From the NCBI GenBank assembly GCA_949317995.1, contig OX439051.1, forward strand, positions 36,645,250 to 36,709,249: DNA of 64,000 bases, written 5' to 3'. The notes beneath the pieces were generated by a model that ran no database searches, was not told where the DNA came from, and saw only the letters and a program-made list of their open reading frames with translations. The stretch comes from Acholoe squamosa. Taxonomy: Eukaryota > Annelida > Polychaeta > Phyllodocida > Polynoidae. Position 1 is the first letter of the stretch. Each line of letters begins with the position of its first letter. Position numbers and translations under genes: made by a program. Positions 19,577 through 29,862 of the stretch are shown here, piece after piece.

Positions 19577-20303
19577 GTGTCACGAAATGACACTGCTCAT
19601 CCCAGTCATCCATATGTTCATTAACGAGTGACTTTAGAACTTGGATGAGGGTTCTATTGAACCTTTCTACCAATCCGTCGCTCTGTGGCCTATACGGGTT
19701 GGTTCTAGTCTTGCAAATAGCTAAGTATTCGCACATACCCTGCCAGAGATTTGATTCAAACTCTCTGCCTTGGTCACTGTGTAACATTAATGGTACACCG
19801 AAACTTAGTACCCAACCTTTTACAAAGGCTTCGGCACAAGTAATTGCTTTGTGGTCCGGTAGTGGAAATACTTTAGTGTATTTCATATAATAATCACACA
19901 CTACCATCATACAGGTATTATCATTAGCGGTTGTATTAAATCCACTAATAATATCTACCCCGATTCTTGCGAATCTAACTCCGAAAAGTTCTTGGGATAG
20001 GGGAAGTTTGCCCATCCCGGGTCCGGGTTTGTTTTTACAACAATCCGGACAGGTGACTACCCATCTTTGCAAGTCCCGTGTCATGCCAGGCCAATAGTAT
20101 TTCTTGGAAAGTCGTGCTAACGAGCGTTTCCTTCCGAAATGACCACTGGTCCGATGTCCATGACAGAAGTACATAATGTCATGTCTCATAGCATGTGGTA
20201 TCACCACTTGCATGATTCTCTCACCATTATTACATGGCTTCCAACGGTATAACACGCCTTTCCGGACTTCAAGCTCGGTCCATTGAGCAAGAAACCTTCT
20301 CAT
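19542..20303 (-). pseudogene. pol: Integrase zinc-binding and catalytic core, truncated by deletion
   Basis: Integrase inserts the cDNA into the genome. From residue 1 at 20303, an HHCC domain is visible (His near 50 and 55, Cys 85 and 88, with KKYYWPGM between). The catalytic triad is Asp117 (GVDIIS), Asp177 (HSDQG) and Glu213 (GLVERFNR), with DX35E spacing. After the HAYNSMVHSS motif the frame stops at 19542. The following residues in another frame begin far downstream in the family alignment, at the GPY/F-like region, so about 80-100 residues appear deleted near 19550. The frame is open upstream to about 20340. Confidence 0.87.
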
Positions 20304-20649
20304 TTCTCGATTTTCCAGAGACCTCTGGTCTACCTGGACGTATACCCTTTGGTACCAATTGCAGTAGCTGCGCAGTTATCGAGTCAGCTTCCTGGAAATG
20401 TCGTATGTGATCCATAGACCAATCCAGTATACTGGCAACTAGGGGTACGAATGGTCTTCGAATCCCTGCTAACACTGCCCTATGAGCTCCACAATCAGTA
20501 CAATCCGGATTATCACATTTCCGAATTGGTATTCGAGACAAAGCATCAGCATTTAAATGCTTAACTCCGGGTCTATGCTGAATCTGTTGATGTTCAAGCC
20601 CATATTCGGATAAATGGGCTAGCCATCGGCCTAACATTCCTTCAGCATC
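20269..20649 (-). pseudogene. pol: Pol, end of RNase H and connection to integrase
   Basis: It continues pol in the same frame after the TGA at 20650, with the expected EGMLGRWLAHL and HRPGVKHLNADALSR motifs. The latter is the hallmark end of Gypsy RNase H. The frame then shifts by +1 (or -2) near 20303-20340 into the integrase frame. With stop and shift, the segment cannot be translated as a single Pol. Confidence 0.85.
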
Positions 20650-23040
20650 TCAGAAGTTCAGTAGCCACCTTAAAGAGGAGTGATCCGTACGTAAAGTAAA
20701 GTTCGTTCCCCATAGAAAATGTTTGAACTTCTTGGTATATACGACTACTGCTAACAACTCTCTTTTGGTTGTGCAGTAATTGCGCTGAGTCTTGCTCAGT
20801 GTGTTGCTGGCAAAGGCAATCGGTACTTCTCTCCCATTTTGGACTTGCGAGAGAGCTGCACCAATGCTATCATTACTAGCATCAGTATCCAGTATGAAAT
20901 GATCCGTTTCATTCGGATATTGCAATACAGGAGTACTCGTGAACAGGTTTTTTAGCTTTTGAAAAGCGGTTTCCTGTTCATGCGTCCAAGGAAATTTTTC
21001 CTTGGTACTTCCTGGAGTCCAGTTAGCTATTGCTTGTAATGGATAACTGACTCTAGAATAATTCGGAATAAATTCCCTGTAATAGGAACAGAATCCTAAA
21101 AAGGACCTCACTTCTTTGGGTGTTTTAGGTCTATTCCAATTCGTAACTGATTCGATTTTTTCCGGATCAGCCTTTATTCCTTCATCACTAATGATGCGGC
21201 CCAAATAATTTATGGACTTTCTAAACATGTGGCATTTCTTAGGTTTCAATTTGAGACTATTAGAAATAATACGTTCTAGTACCATTTTTAGGTTATTAGA
21301 ACACTCTTCGAATGTTTTTCCGAAGACTATGACATCGTCAAGATATACAAGACATCTTTTCCACAATAAATCACTTAGAATTGTTTCCATCATTGCTTCA
21401 AATGTTGCAGGTGCATTGCACAATCCAAACGGCATTACGTTATATTGGAATAGTCCAATATGACTCGAAAATGCAGTTTTCTCCATATCTGAAGGGTTCA
21501 TTCCCACTTGCCAATAACCTGATTGCAAGTCTAGGGTACAAAACCAACTGTTCCCTCCTAAGGAGTCAATGGTTTCGTCTATTCTCGGTAATGGATACGA
21601 ATTCTTTTTCGTTATTCCATTCAACTTCCTGTAGTCTATGCAAAAGCGGATAGTACCGTCTTTCTTTGTTACCATACACACAGGACTACTCCATGGACTA
21701 TTGGAAGGGACTATTACATCCTGTTCTAACATCTTGTTTATCTCATCTTCAGCTACTCTCTTTTTCGCTAAAGGTAACCGTCTATACGGTATCTTAAAGG
21801 GTGCAGCATCTCCAGTATCTATTTTATGTAATACCTTATTTGTCGTTCCTAGCTTTTCACCAGGTTTGGCAGAGGCATTATTATACTGACAGAGCATACC
21901 ATAGAACTCTTTCCGGTGTTCCGGATCTTCTAATGAAGTTTCTTCATACAACTTAAGTAAGTCTTCCGATATTTCATCATCTCCTGTTACCTTTTGTAAG
22001 CTTAGCTTACTATCCGTTACAGTTTCCGAAAGGGTCACGTTTCCAAAAACTTGTCCCTTTTTCAGGTAGATAGTAGTGTTTCCAGTATTGGAGACAGGTA
22101 CTACCGACCAGGATGCATTCGCTACTATCGTGTCTACAGAATCTAATCCGATACTTGACAAAGTAACTACATCCGGTTCTATCACTGCAGGTTTATTACG
22201 CATTTCAGGATCACTTCTTACAAGCACATCACAGGCTACTCCCGGGGGGATTCGCACAGTGTGTGCCACACTAGCCATACTGCTCACTTGTCTCAGTACA
22301 CATCTAACCTTTACGGGATACGGGTATCTCACACTCAACACTCCTGTTTGAGGTTCCAACACAGCACCATACAGGGATGCGAAATCCAACCCAAGTATCC
22401 CCTCATCTGCTATATCCGCAACGGTGGCGCTCATGACATAGTCATGTATACCATCCAACTGTAGTTTCACACAAGTTCTACCATACGTTTGCAAGGTACT
22501 GCCGTCGGCCGTCTGAGCACTTCCTCCCGATTTGAGAGTATCATGTTCATCCGGTATAAGATCGTAGAACCCCCTGGAGATACAAGAGTGGCTAGCTCCC
22601 GTATCCACAAGGAATTCGGCAGATCTTCCGTTAACAGTAAGGCAAACATACCACCGCCTTCCGTTTAGAACAGAGGGCATGTCCGTGACAATCGGAACGT
22701 CATTTTTCACACCAGGAGTCGATCCACATCCTTTCAGGAATTCCAGACAAGGATGACCCGGGGGCAGGTGGGCACCACAGACCTTGGCTAATTCATAGCC
22801 GCCTGCCTCGTTACTGATATTGGGTTTCCCCTGTGCTCCCATGGCACCTGTTATATCAGCTTCCCTAACCTTCCGGGTGTCTACAACCACCTCGGTGTTA
22901 GGCGATCTTGTTACTACATGTGAACTATCATCACGGATGGTGATATCATGGCAAGATTTGTCACTGGGATCCCCTTCTTTGCCCCTCGGGAGATCCCTTT
23001 CTAGTTTTCCTCTGTACTTATCCCAGAGACACCCTCCTGT
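20650..23040 (-). CDS. pol: Pol, protease-RT-RNase H part, ends at premature TGA
   Basis: This is the enzyme polyprotein of the element. Counting from the valine codon at 22890, the aspartic protease has DTGAS at 96-100 and an ILGLDF flap-side motif at 165-170. The RT runs from about 385 to 600 with FCIDYRKLN (416), the CTLDLQSGYWQ block with catalytic Asp (about 454) and YLDD at 516-519. RNase H follows with DTDAS (668-672), the TKRELLAVV glutamate (711) and TDH (735-737). The frame is uninterrupted up to a TGA where related elements have an arginine in the LLNFR segment, consistent with CGA to TGA decay. It has no ATG of its own near the overlap, so it should be expressed as a Gag-Pol fusion. 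Confidence 0.9.
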   Translation of the reverse strand, partial: TGGCLWDKYRGKLERDLPRGKEGDPSDKSCHDITIRDDSSHVVTRSPNTEVVVDTRKVREADITGAMGAQGKPNISNEAGGYELAKVCGAHLPPGHPCLEFLKGCGSTPGVKNDVPIVTDMPSVLNGRRWYVCLTVNGRSAEFLVDTGASHSCISRGFYDLIPDEHDTLKSGGSAQTADGSTLQTYGRTCVKLQLDGIHDYVMSATVADIADEGILGLDFASLYGAVLEPQTGVLSVRYPYPVKVRCVLRQVSSMASVAHTVRIPPGVACDVLVRSDPEMRNKPAVIEPDVVTLSSIGLDSVDTIVANASWSVVPVSNTGNTTIYLKKGQVFGNVTLSETVTDSKLSLQKVTGDDEISEDLLKLYEETSLEDPEHRKEFYGMLCQYNNASAKPGEKLGTTNKVLHKIDTGDAAPFKIPYRRLPLAKKRVAEDEINKMLEQDVIVPSNSPWSSPVCMVTKKDGTIRFCIDYRKLNGITKKNSYPLPRIDETIDSLGGNSWFCTLDLQSGYWQVGMNPSDMEKTAFSSHIGLFQYNVMPFGLCNAPATFEAMMETILSDLLWKRCLVYLDDVIVFGKTFEECSNNLKMVLERIISNSLKLKPKKCHMFRKSINYLGRIISDEGIKADPEKIESVTNWNRPKTPKEVRSFLGFCSYYREFIPNYSRVSYPLQAIANWTPGSTKEKFPWTHEQETAFQKLKNLFTSTPVLQYPNETDHFILDTDASNDSIGAALSQVQNGREVPIAFASNTLSKTQRNYCTTKRELLAVVVYTKKFKHFLWGTNFTLRTDHSSLRWLLNF

Positions 23041-25784
23041 TTACGCGGGACAGGCTTCTCAGCCATACATTCGGGAGCAAAATGCCCCAGTTTTTGGAAT
23101 CTGAAACATCTCCTTTGAGATTTGTCAACTCTTGGTCTCTTTAGAGCTTCTGTTAATCCGGCTATTAATGTTTCCATCATATTAGTCGGAGCAACAGTGG
23201 CTGCTACGGTTGGTTTCGCCGTAGAGGCTACACTGCCCGGTTGAGTTGATCCGGAAGCTGTTTTACCAGCGACAGATCCTCCTCTCCCTCTCGAATGAAC
23301 CTTCCTATACCGCTTTTGTCGGTAATACTTTCCAGCTATCTGGACTGAACCAATATATTTTCCGTTTTCATCGGAGATATAGTCATACTCCTCATCAGCT
23401 TCATTTGATTTAACCGGAGCTAACTGGGAAGTATCATATACCGGAGCAGGTGTACCTCCGTATTGGAATGGAGCTGCTCTTACTGGACTAGGTCCAAGAC
23501 CTACCAATCGTTTCTTCATGTCATGTCCATCAATTGCTATGAACAGGTCACTGAAGGAAGTGTCATCTTTCCAAGAATCCCAGACCACTTGCTTGTGATC
23601 CGGATCCCGCAATCCAGTGTAGAATTGTATAAACAATTCTTGTAGATAGCAATCATCGTCATGAGCCCAATTTGGACGTGCTTTTGAAAGCAAGTGCTGC
23701 AGCTCCAAACCAAAGACTTTGTGTGATTCCTTAGGTTTTTGTGTTCTCTTCTTGAAACTTACCCACGGATCTTCTCTAACGATTGATCCAAATAGGTATG
23801 CGGCACATTCTACCAATTGGTCATAGGTACCGTATAATCCGTAAGCTGCTCTCCATTGGTTGAGAGCTACTTTTCCGCCTTTATTTAACCAACAGATCAA
23901 ATATAGCAGAGCTTCTTCTTTTGTCCAGCCACTACAATTGACTTCGTCGACAAAAGCTTGATACCTGTCCTTCCATGGATCATTAGAATCATATGGAGGG
24001 GGTATCCGTGCCTGCCTACGTGCCGGATTATTACATCCGCGTAGTCTATCTGCTTCTCGCATGCTCCAGTTCATGACTTCCATGCCGTCTGCTCCCTTTC
24101 GGTAGCAGTCAATGCCAAGGTTTTGGATACATTGGCTCCTATCAAAGATGGTTTGCATCCCTGCAGGCATAGAAGTTCTCCTATTTGGCTTCCTGCCATC
24201 TCCTCCTGATCCTGATCCTCCGGATCCGGATCCTCCTGGGCCGCCTGGAGGATTTCCTCCTGGTGGACCATTATTATTATAGCTCCTGGATGAACCGCCA
24301 GAGCATCCACCACTGTAACCGGCGTTTCCAGAAGACGCATATCTAGGGTAAGAAATATTTTGATTCCATCCCTGGTTATAGCTATTACCATTTTGGTAAT
24401 TACCACTTCCTGATGGATTATAATTATTTCTATATCCATTGGAAGATGTTCTTGGTTGATACGTACCGCCATTAGCATTGTTTTGTGGCGGTTTTGGTCT
24501 TAGGAAACGTCCATCAGTAGGACCATTACCAGAACCCGGAGGTGGATTCGGTAATCTTGGCCCTGCTGGTGTACTGTGGCCGGGTTGGGGGAAATATGAA
24601 GGTGGTGTCAACATATGCCTCATTGGTCCGGGTGCTCTTGGTTGTGCCACGGGTGTATTGTTATTAGTCCCAGTAGCACCATCGTGAGTCGCTTTAATTT
24701 TGTGACTCAAATCTGGTATGGGTGGTGCCGGACCTATCGTATCCAGCATCGGGGTTGCTGGTTTAGGTGCAGTTCCATTTACTGCGGTATTATCCGGTTT
24801 CTTGTAGATTCCGGATACTACATTCTTGTCAGCCCCATCATAAACGAATGGGCTGTATCTAATTGGGGTTGCATCTTTGGATGTCTTTCCCAACATTGTA
24901 GATACCACAGCTGGATCTTTATTGCCTATAGTTAACTGGGCGGCTTCTACATATTTATCTAGAGTTATTGCAGTAGTCTGCAATTCCTGAAGCTCATTTG
25001 TGAGTTTCTGTCTATCCTCCTCCAATTGTTTATTGTAAGCTATAATGCCTACTCGGATGGTTTCATTGTCTTCAGCTTGTTTACTACACTGAAGTTTCAA
25101 TTTATCCAACTCGTCCTGATAATGGCGAATTTCGGATTCGAATTTTGCCTTATCAAGGTTTAATTGGTCGTTCGTATCTATGTATGTTTGGATACGAATG
25201 TGCCTATTATCATATTCCTTGTTGAATGATTCTCTCATGGAATGAAGTTTTAATTCTTCATTCTCGAGTTCCTTCATGTACTCACTCCTTCTGGCTTCGA
25301 ATTCCTTTCGCATGCCGGTTAGGTCTTCTTCCAACTGAAGTTTTTCATGGAATACTTCGTCTTTAGCTTTGACCAAGGTATTTAGGTTCTCGTTCAAAGT
25401 TACATAAGTTTCATTCAACAACAGGATATCCGGTCGTTTGAATTCCTCACCTTCCGGTACCGCATAGGTTAAGTCGCCATCTATAGCGCTGTAATCTAAT
25501 ATTGGTAATTCGGGCCTGGGTAATCTATAAGGTAGTTCTCCGAATGTTACCCTTTTTGGCATTGGTGCCGGATGTTCTGGGTTAGTACTACCACCAACTT
25601 CGAACATCGAATTACTTAACTCGTCAACAAGTGATTGTTGGCCTATTAAGTTACTCTGTCTCTGTATAGACTGTTCGCGTCGTACAGAGTCTGGCAGATT
25701 CTCCTCACTATCATTATAGTGGGGTCCGGGATCTCTCCAAGATGCAGATTCCGCATCTTGCGAGTTTGAATGGGTTTGGAGCAT
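23001..25784 (-). CDS. gag: Gag, very long, coiled-coil, with defective zinc knuckle
   Basis: This encodes the structural protein that would package element RNA. The frame is open from 25898, but the first ATG is at 25784, giving about 927 residues against 300-500 usual for Gypsy gags. Counting from 25898, residues 160-325 form a strong heptad coiled coil rich in Glu/Lys/Leu. About 400-640 is Pro/Gly/Asn-rich low complexity. About 650-830 looks like a capsid region, with tryptophan-rich helices and a LYLICWLNKGG stretch. A CCHC-type knuckle sits at 931-944 (CFRF....GH....C), where the second cysteine is phenylalanine. The ORF ends at TAG 23001-23003, overlapping pol in the -1 frame. It is unbroken, unlike pol. 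Confidence 0.85.
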   Translation of the reverse strand: MLQTHSNSQDAESASWRDPGPHYNDSEENLPDSVRREQSIQRQSNLIGQQSLVDELSNSMFEVGGSTNPEHPAPMPKRVTFGELPYRLPRPELPILDYSAIDGDLTYAVPEGEEFKRPDILLLNETYVTLNENLNTLVKAKDEVFHEKLQLEEDLTGMRKEFEARRSEYMKELENEELKLHSMRESFNKEYDNRHIRIQTYIDTNDQLNLDKAKFESEIRHYQDELDKLKLQCSKQAEDNETIRVGIIAYNKQLEEDRQKLTNELQELQTTAITLDKYVEAAQLTIGNKDPAVVSTMLGKTSKDATPIRYSPFVYDGADKNVVSGIYKKPDNTAVNGTAPKPATPMLDTIGPAPPIPDLSHKIKATHDGATGTNNNTPVAQPRAPGPMRHMLTPPSYFPQPGHSTPAGPRLPNPPPGSGNGPTDGRFLRPKPPQNNANGGTYQPRTSSNGYRNNYNPSGSGNYQNGNSYNQGWNQNISYPRYASSGNAGYSGGCSGGSSRSYNNNGPPGGNPPGGPGGSGSGGSGSGGDGRKPNRRTSMPAGMQTIFDRSQCIQNLGIDCYRKGADGMEVMNWSMREADRLRGCNNPARRQARIPPPYDSNDPWKDRYQAFVDEVNCSGWTKEEALLYLICWLNKGGKVALNQWRAAYGLYGTYDQLVECAAYLFGSIVREDPWVSFKKRTQKPKESHKVFGLELQHLLSKARPNWAHDDDCYLQELFIQFYTGLRDPDHKQVVWDSWKDDTSFSDLFIAIDGHDMKKRLVGLGPSPVRAAPFQYGGTPAPVYDTSQLAPVKSNEADEEYDYISDENGKYIGSVQIAGKYYRQKRYRKVHSRGRGGSVAGKTASGSTQPGSVASTAKPTVAATVAPTNMMETLIAGLTEALKRPRVDKSQRRCFRFQKLGHFAPECMAEKPVPRKQEGVSGISTEEN
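23004..23040 (-). other. Gag-pol overlap, candidate -1 frameshift window
   Basis: The pol frame is -1 relative to gag and is open only from 23040, just after an in-frame TAA, while gag stops at 23003. Any frameshift must occur within these 37 nt. The heptamer G-GAA-AAC at 23004-23010 directly precedes the gag stop. It is not a classical XXXYYYZ site, so the mechanism is uncertain. Confidence 0.5.
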
Positions 25785-25910
25785 TAATGATCCATTTCCA
25801 TTCTCTTGGGCAATCGATTGCCCTGCTGGGTTAGCTTCCCTGAGGGTGTCTAACCCATGTACCAGCCGTTCGGACGTTATAACGTCCGGGCTATACACCA
25901 GAATTAACTG

Positions 25911-25922
25911 GTCACGGCACCA
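25911..25922 (-). other. Primer-binding site, tRNA-His type
   Basis: On the minus strand TGGTGCCGTGAC starts one base after the 5' LTR. Its complement GTCACGGCACCA is the 3' end of animal tRNA-His as I know it, so histidine tRNA is the likely minus-strand primer. Confidence 0.7.
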
Positions 25923-25923
25923 G

Positions 25924-26300
25924 TGTAAGGGTTTGTGGCCTTACGGACCTGGGGGGTTCGGGTCTTACGGTTCGAAAAGAAAGAGTAAGACAGTATTCCA
26001 AGTGTATGCCAACGGTTAGTTTTATTTCTTATTGTACACTCACGGCTGCCGGATGATGTCAAAGAGGCAGCTAATATTAAGGAATAATGGTTTACATGGT
26101 GTGGAGGCCAGAAGGGCCTCTGACGTAGCGGCTGAGCCCTGGGCTTTATATACGGACCCAGGTGTTCGTCGTCAGATGTCCCCACAGACCCGGATCAGTG
26201 CTGCCACCTATCCGGAACCTGAGGAACGTCCGACAACTCGACTCACCCGCCACGTCAGACGGTACCCAACTCCTATGGTTTAATAACGTGTACCTCTACA
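25924..26300 (-). repeat. 5' LTR of the Gypsy-type element
   Basis: It is 377 bp, starting TGTAGAGGTACACG in element orientation and ending CCTTACA. It contains a TATATAA box (26146-26152), TGACGT half-sites on both sides of it, and an AATAAA (26021-26026). It differs from the other LTR at six transitions (98.4% identical). Confidence 0.92.
26146..26152 (-). promoter_or_regulatory. TATA box of the 5' LTR
   Basis: TATATAA on the minus strand in U3, with a TGACGTGG CRE-like half-site about 100 bp upstream and another TGACGT (opposite strand) about 25 bp downstream. It would drive the genomic RNA. Confidence 0.65.
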
Positions 26301-26951
26301 CTCATGCTGATCCTTTTTCCCAATGTGTGGCATTGAAGCAGGCGCAGCATGAGTATGGCATGTCAGGGGAGAGCCTCTAGCATGATACTCAGGCAGAGCC
26401 AGAGACTAGGTGAAACTCAGGTCGATGCTCTTTTTTCCGTCAGTGTACTCTCTCTCTCCCTCCCTCTCTCCCTGTCTCTCTTTCTCTCTCACACTCTGCT
26501 GTCCCTTATCCTCTTTTCTCTTCAATTCAATTTCTTCTCCTCAATATTGTTTATATAATAAATTTATAGGCAACCAAATCTGCCTCATACTTAAATTTGC
26601 TTCAAGTTTATATATGTTTACACCTGATCCCATAATTTCTTATCTAGGCAATTCCCCTATACCATCTTTTGAAGAGATAAACAAACCCACCTTAGATTTT
26701 AAGTAATATTAATAAGGAAATGATGAAGTCACTTTATGAGTTGTTAATACAACCAGGGCTAGCTATTCACTGGAAGTACTTTGTTATATCAAAATGATTA
26801 TCAAACTTTAAGACTTTGTGTAATCCTTGTTGCAGTAATTATAATTTGGTTTTGATGGCAAAAATATTCTTGATTATTATAGTACAATATCCAAAATAAA
26901 AAGAAGCACTACAGATATAATTGATAAATATAACAATTGCCATTGACTTGG
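26301..26951. other. No gene; polypyrimidine tract
   Basis: A CT-rich microsatellite-like stretch runs about 26441-26530, with AT-rich unique-looking DNA to 26951. Confidence 0.55.
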
Positions 26952-27858
26952 TGTTGGGTTCCATTATGTCCACTCATTCCGATGTATCCACCAGATCCTT
27001 AATTCCATTTTGTCCACCATCTTTTTTCCGAAATGTCTGCCAAAATTTACTTATTCCATTGTGTCCACCAAGTTTTGTTCCAAAACACCCACAAAAAGTT
27101 CCAAATTCCATTTTGTCCACCAGTTCATACAGGTTCCAAAATGTCCACCAAAAGTGTCAAAATTCCACTGTGTCCACCAGCTCTTGTTAAAAAATATCCG
27201 CAAAAATGTCAAAATTCCATTGTGTCCACCAGGTTTTGTTCTGAAACATCCACAAAAAGTTCTAAATTCCATTTTGTCCACCAGTTTTTGGTTCAATATG
27301 TCCATCAAAAGTTGTCAGATTCCATTCTATCCACCAGCTCTTGTTCCAAAATGTCCGTAAAATATATTATGTCCAAATTGCATTGTGTCCCTAGGTTTTG
27401 TTCCAAAATGTCCGCTAACAGTTCCAAAGGCCATTCTGTCCACTGGGTTTAGTTCAAAATTATCCACAAAAATGCCCAGATGCCATTGTGTCCACCAGGT
27501 TTTGTTCTGAAACATCCGCAATAAGTTCCAAATTCCACTTTGTCCGCAAGCATTTGTTCCAAAATGTCTGCAAAATTGTCCACATTCCATTGTGTCCAAA
27601 ATGTCCACTAACAGTGGCTATTTCTGTTTTGTCCATCAAGCTTTATTCCAAAATGTCTGCAAATTCCATTTTGTCCCCAATCTTTTGTTCCAAAAACGTC
27701 CGCTAAATTCACTCTGTCTGCAAATGTTCAGATGCCATTCTGTCCAACAAAATTTGTTCTGAAATGTCTTCCAATTCCATTGTCAGCCAGGTTCTCTTCT
27801 AAAAATGAATTGATATCTGGCCTAAGTGGTTGAAATGGTCTGATTTTGTTTAACATAG
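26952..27858 (+). repeat. Left arm: roughly 52-bp minisatellite, about 16 diverged units
   Basis: Units have the form ATTCCATTNTGTCCACCAG, then TTTTGTTCCAAAATGTCC, then RCAAAAAGTTCCAA. Their spacing is mostly 50-56 bp, and later units are shorter. Confidence 0.8.
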
Positions 27859-28929
27859 CCACAATCAATGGTGTCCCTGCTAGAGGTCTATTGAGCAGGA
27901 AAAAAATTTGCCTACCTCTGAACTCGACATCACCACATTTTGATTTTTAACTCCAGTTTTGGGTCTTGTGCATGTCAGGCTCATTTTGGTAATATGCCAT
28001 TGTTTCTGGGGAGAGGTTGAAAAATCATGAAAAAGAAATCCTAGAAATTCTCAAAAATAAATCTCTGAAATTCTCAAAATAAGAAAAGTTTATGATTGGA
28101 AACAAACATTTTTTTTCATTGGCCTGATGTTAATAAATTATGGTTATTGCTCTAAATCAAAAGTAGAACCTGTTTTGGGTATGCAGTTATAGCTAAAAAT
28201 TGAGAGAGGGTCAATCAGTTATAAACAGGTCGAGTCTATGACATAATATCCCAGATGTTGAGATTTTCAGAACTTTTTCCACATGACCCAGTTAGAAGTA
28301 AATGATTGTTCTTTACCATGCAGTTTTGATTGATTTTACCTCCACTAATACTATTTAAAAGTTAGCAGAGTTTCTGTGGTTTGTAGACATGAAGTCTATA
28401 TACTAGATTACTATATATATACTAGATTAACATATGTGAAATTATAGCATGCTGCTCCCATTAGTTCTTAAGATTTGCATCCTTATATACTCAAGAGGGG
28501 TTGACCATTATTTAAAAAAAAACAACAAAAAAACTCAATTTTAGAGTCAACCAAATATTGTCCAGGCAGAATGAGCTAGAGGTCTGGCATTGCTTGTTTG
28601 ATCAGACACATTCAACCACTATCAGGAAATGCCAAATAGTGAAGTTGTCATAAAGATCTACTTTTGTTACATAGGCCTTATTCATCTTGATGTTCTTAAC
28701 ATGGACAATGGGGGGGGGGTGAAGTCCGTCTGATAAGTTGCCAATTCAACATGGCTGCCTCAAGATGGGAATACATTGAATTTTGCAACATTTCAACATC
28801 TATTTTGGGCCTGTGGGATAAATAGCACCAACTGCAAGGCATCAATGAAAATTAATATTTTTACCCTGAAGAATGATGACAGTTTAGTATTGGTGTATCA
28901 TCTCCTTCCTGAAAAAAAATGGGCAATGA
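27859..28929. other. Foldback interior, no gene
   Basis: AT-rich noncoding DNA without a recognisable transposase or other domain. Confidence 0.5.
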
Positions 28930-29330
28930 ATTAAGAGTGGAAAATCATAGAAGGTTTGTATATGACGAATTTGGAGGTATTCCAGCCCCTACTCTTCGAA
29001 TTTTAGTTTCCCCCTCTATTTCTTTGGCTCAAAGTGTCAAGCTGGATGAGATCTTCATGTTACATATGGTTTTGATGGTCCCATATGCATATTTTGGGCT
29101 CCAGGGGGGTAAAATGTGCCCAAAATGACCAAAATTGTCTGGGCGAAATTGTGTCTGGGAGAATGACATTTGACTTACAAGCCATGTTGAGGGCTTAATG
29201 TTCATACCTCCATGAGAATCTCAGGTCAAGACTATTCTGACCTGTAGATTAAGAAAATCACATTATCATTTATGTCAGATGTGTCCTTGCTATTGCAAAA
29301 GAAGCATACTCAAATAGCTCTATTCTAATC
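28930..29330 (+). repeat. Dispersed repeat, second copy inverted at 47790-48178
   Basis: About 390 bp matches the reverse complement of 47790-48178 at high identity. It includes a CATATGCATATTTTGGGCTCC landmark and a TGACATAAATGATAATGTG-like end when read in the other copy. The ORF at 28919-29128 lies inside the repeat and shows no domain. Confidence 0.75.
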
Positions 29331-29862
29331 ATTTGAGGCCTAATAAGGGTGGATGCAAAATCTCTTGTTCCATTTTCATTTCTCCAATAAATCAAAGTGT
29401 TATTAAGAATGCTGAGTTTGCTTATTCATCAGTCCCGAATCTGATATGCATAAGAAAGTGAATTCCCTAATATGATATATGTGATGCATCTTGACCAAGT
29501 CACATCTCGGCCCTCACAGACCAGAGATTATGAGGTCAAAAGGTGAAAAATGCCGATCTAAGTGATTTTGACATTTTTGGCTGTTTATTTTTTTAATATC
29601 TTCTCTGTGACTTAGTGAAAGCATGAATGCAAAAAAATTAGTAGAATTTTTGAAAATTGGCCGATTTCATGATCGTTGCTTATTTTCGAAGCCACGGTTT
29701 TTATTGCTAAATTTCCAATATAATCACATTGTCCCGTATTGTAAAAAAAAAAAAAATGTAACAAAGAAAGACAAAAGATATTCATATCCACATATGACTT
29801 GACATGTTCTCTTTAAATTGATATCAGCCTGACTAAGGTTGTAGTCAGAAGACTCAGTCTAG

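Larger units (their letters stand above)
13721..26300 (-). mobile_element. Ty3/Gypsy-type LTR retrotransposon, 12.58 kb, defective
   Basis: Direct 377-bp LTRs (13721-14097 and 25924-26300), bounded TG...CA, flank gag, a pol in the order protease-RT-RNase H-integrase, and an extra 3' coding region, all on the minus strand. CTCA precedes 13721 and follows 26300 as a 4-bp target duplication (5 bp if the last A is shared). A PBS and polypurine tract sit at the expected ends. The order RT before integrase and the DTGAS, YLDD and HHCC/DDE signatures place it in Ty3/Gypsy. Six differences between the LTRs, all transitions, suggest a fairly recent insertion. Pol nevertheless has a nonsense codon, a frameshift and an integrase deletion. 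Confidence 0.93.

Noticed and set aside
23004..23010. Calling G-GAA-AAC a canonical slippery heptamer
   Set aside because: It does not fit XXXYYYZ; only the frame relation and the short overlap support a shift.
26441..26530. CT-rich tract as a splice acceptor or regulatory GAGA site
   Set aside because: Simple polypyrimidine microsatellite with no neighbouring exon or promoter evidence.
27033..27452. Open frames of 60-140 codons in the minisatellite arms (also 31585-31947)
   Set aside because: They are periodic translations of the 52-bp repeat; the same peptide pattern appears in several frames and in both arms, with no domain.
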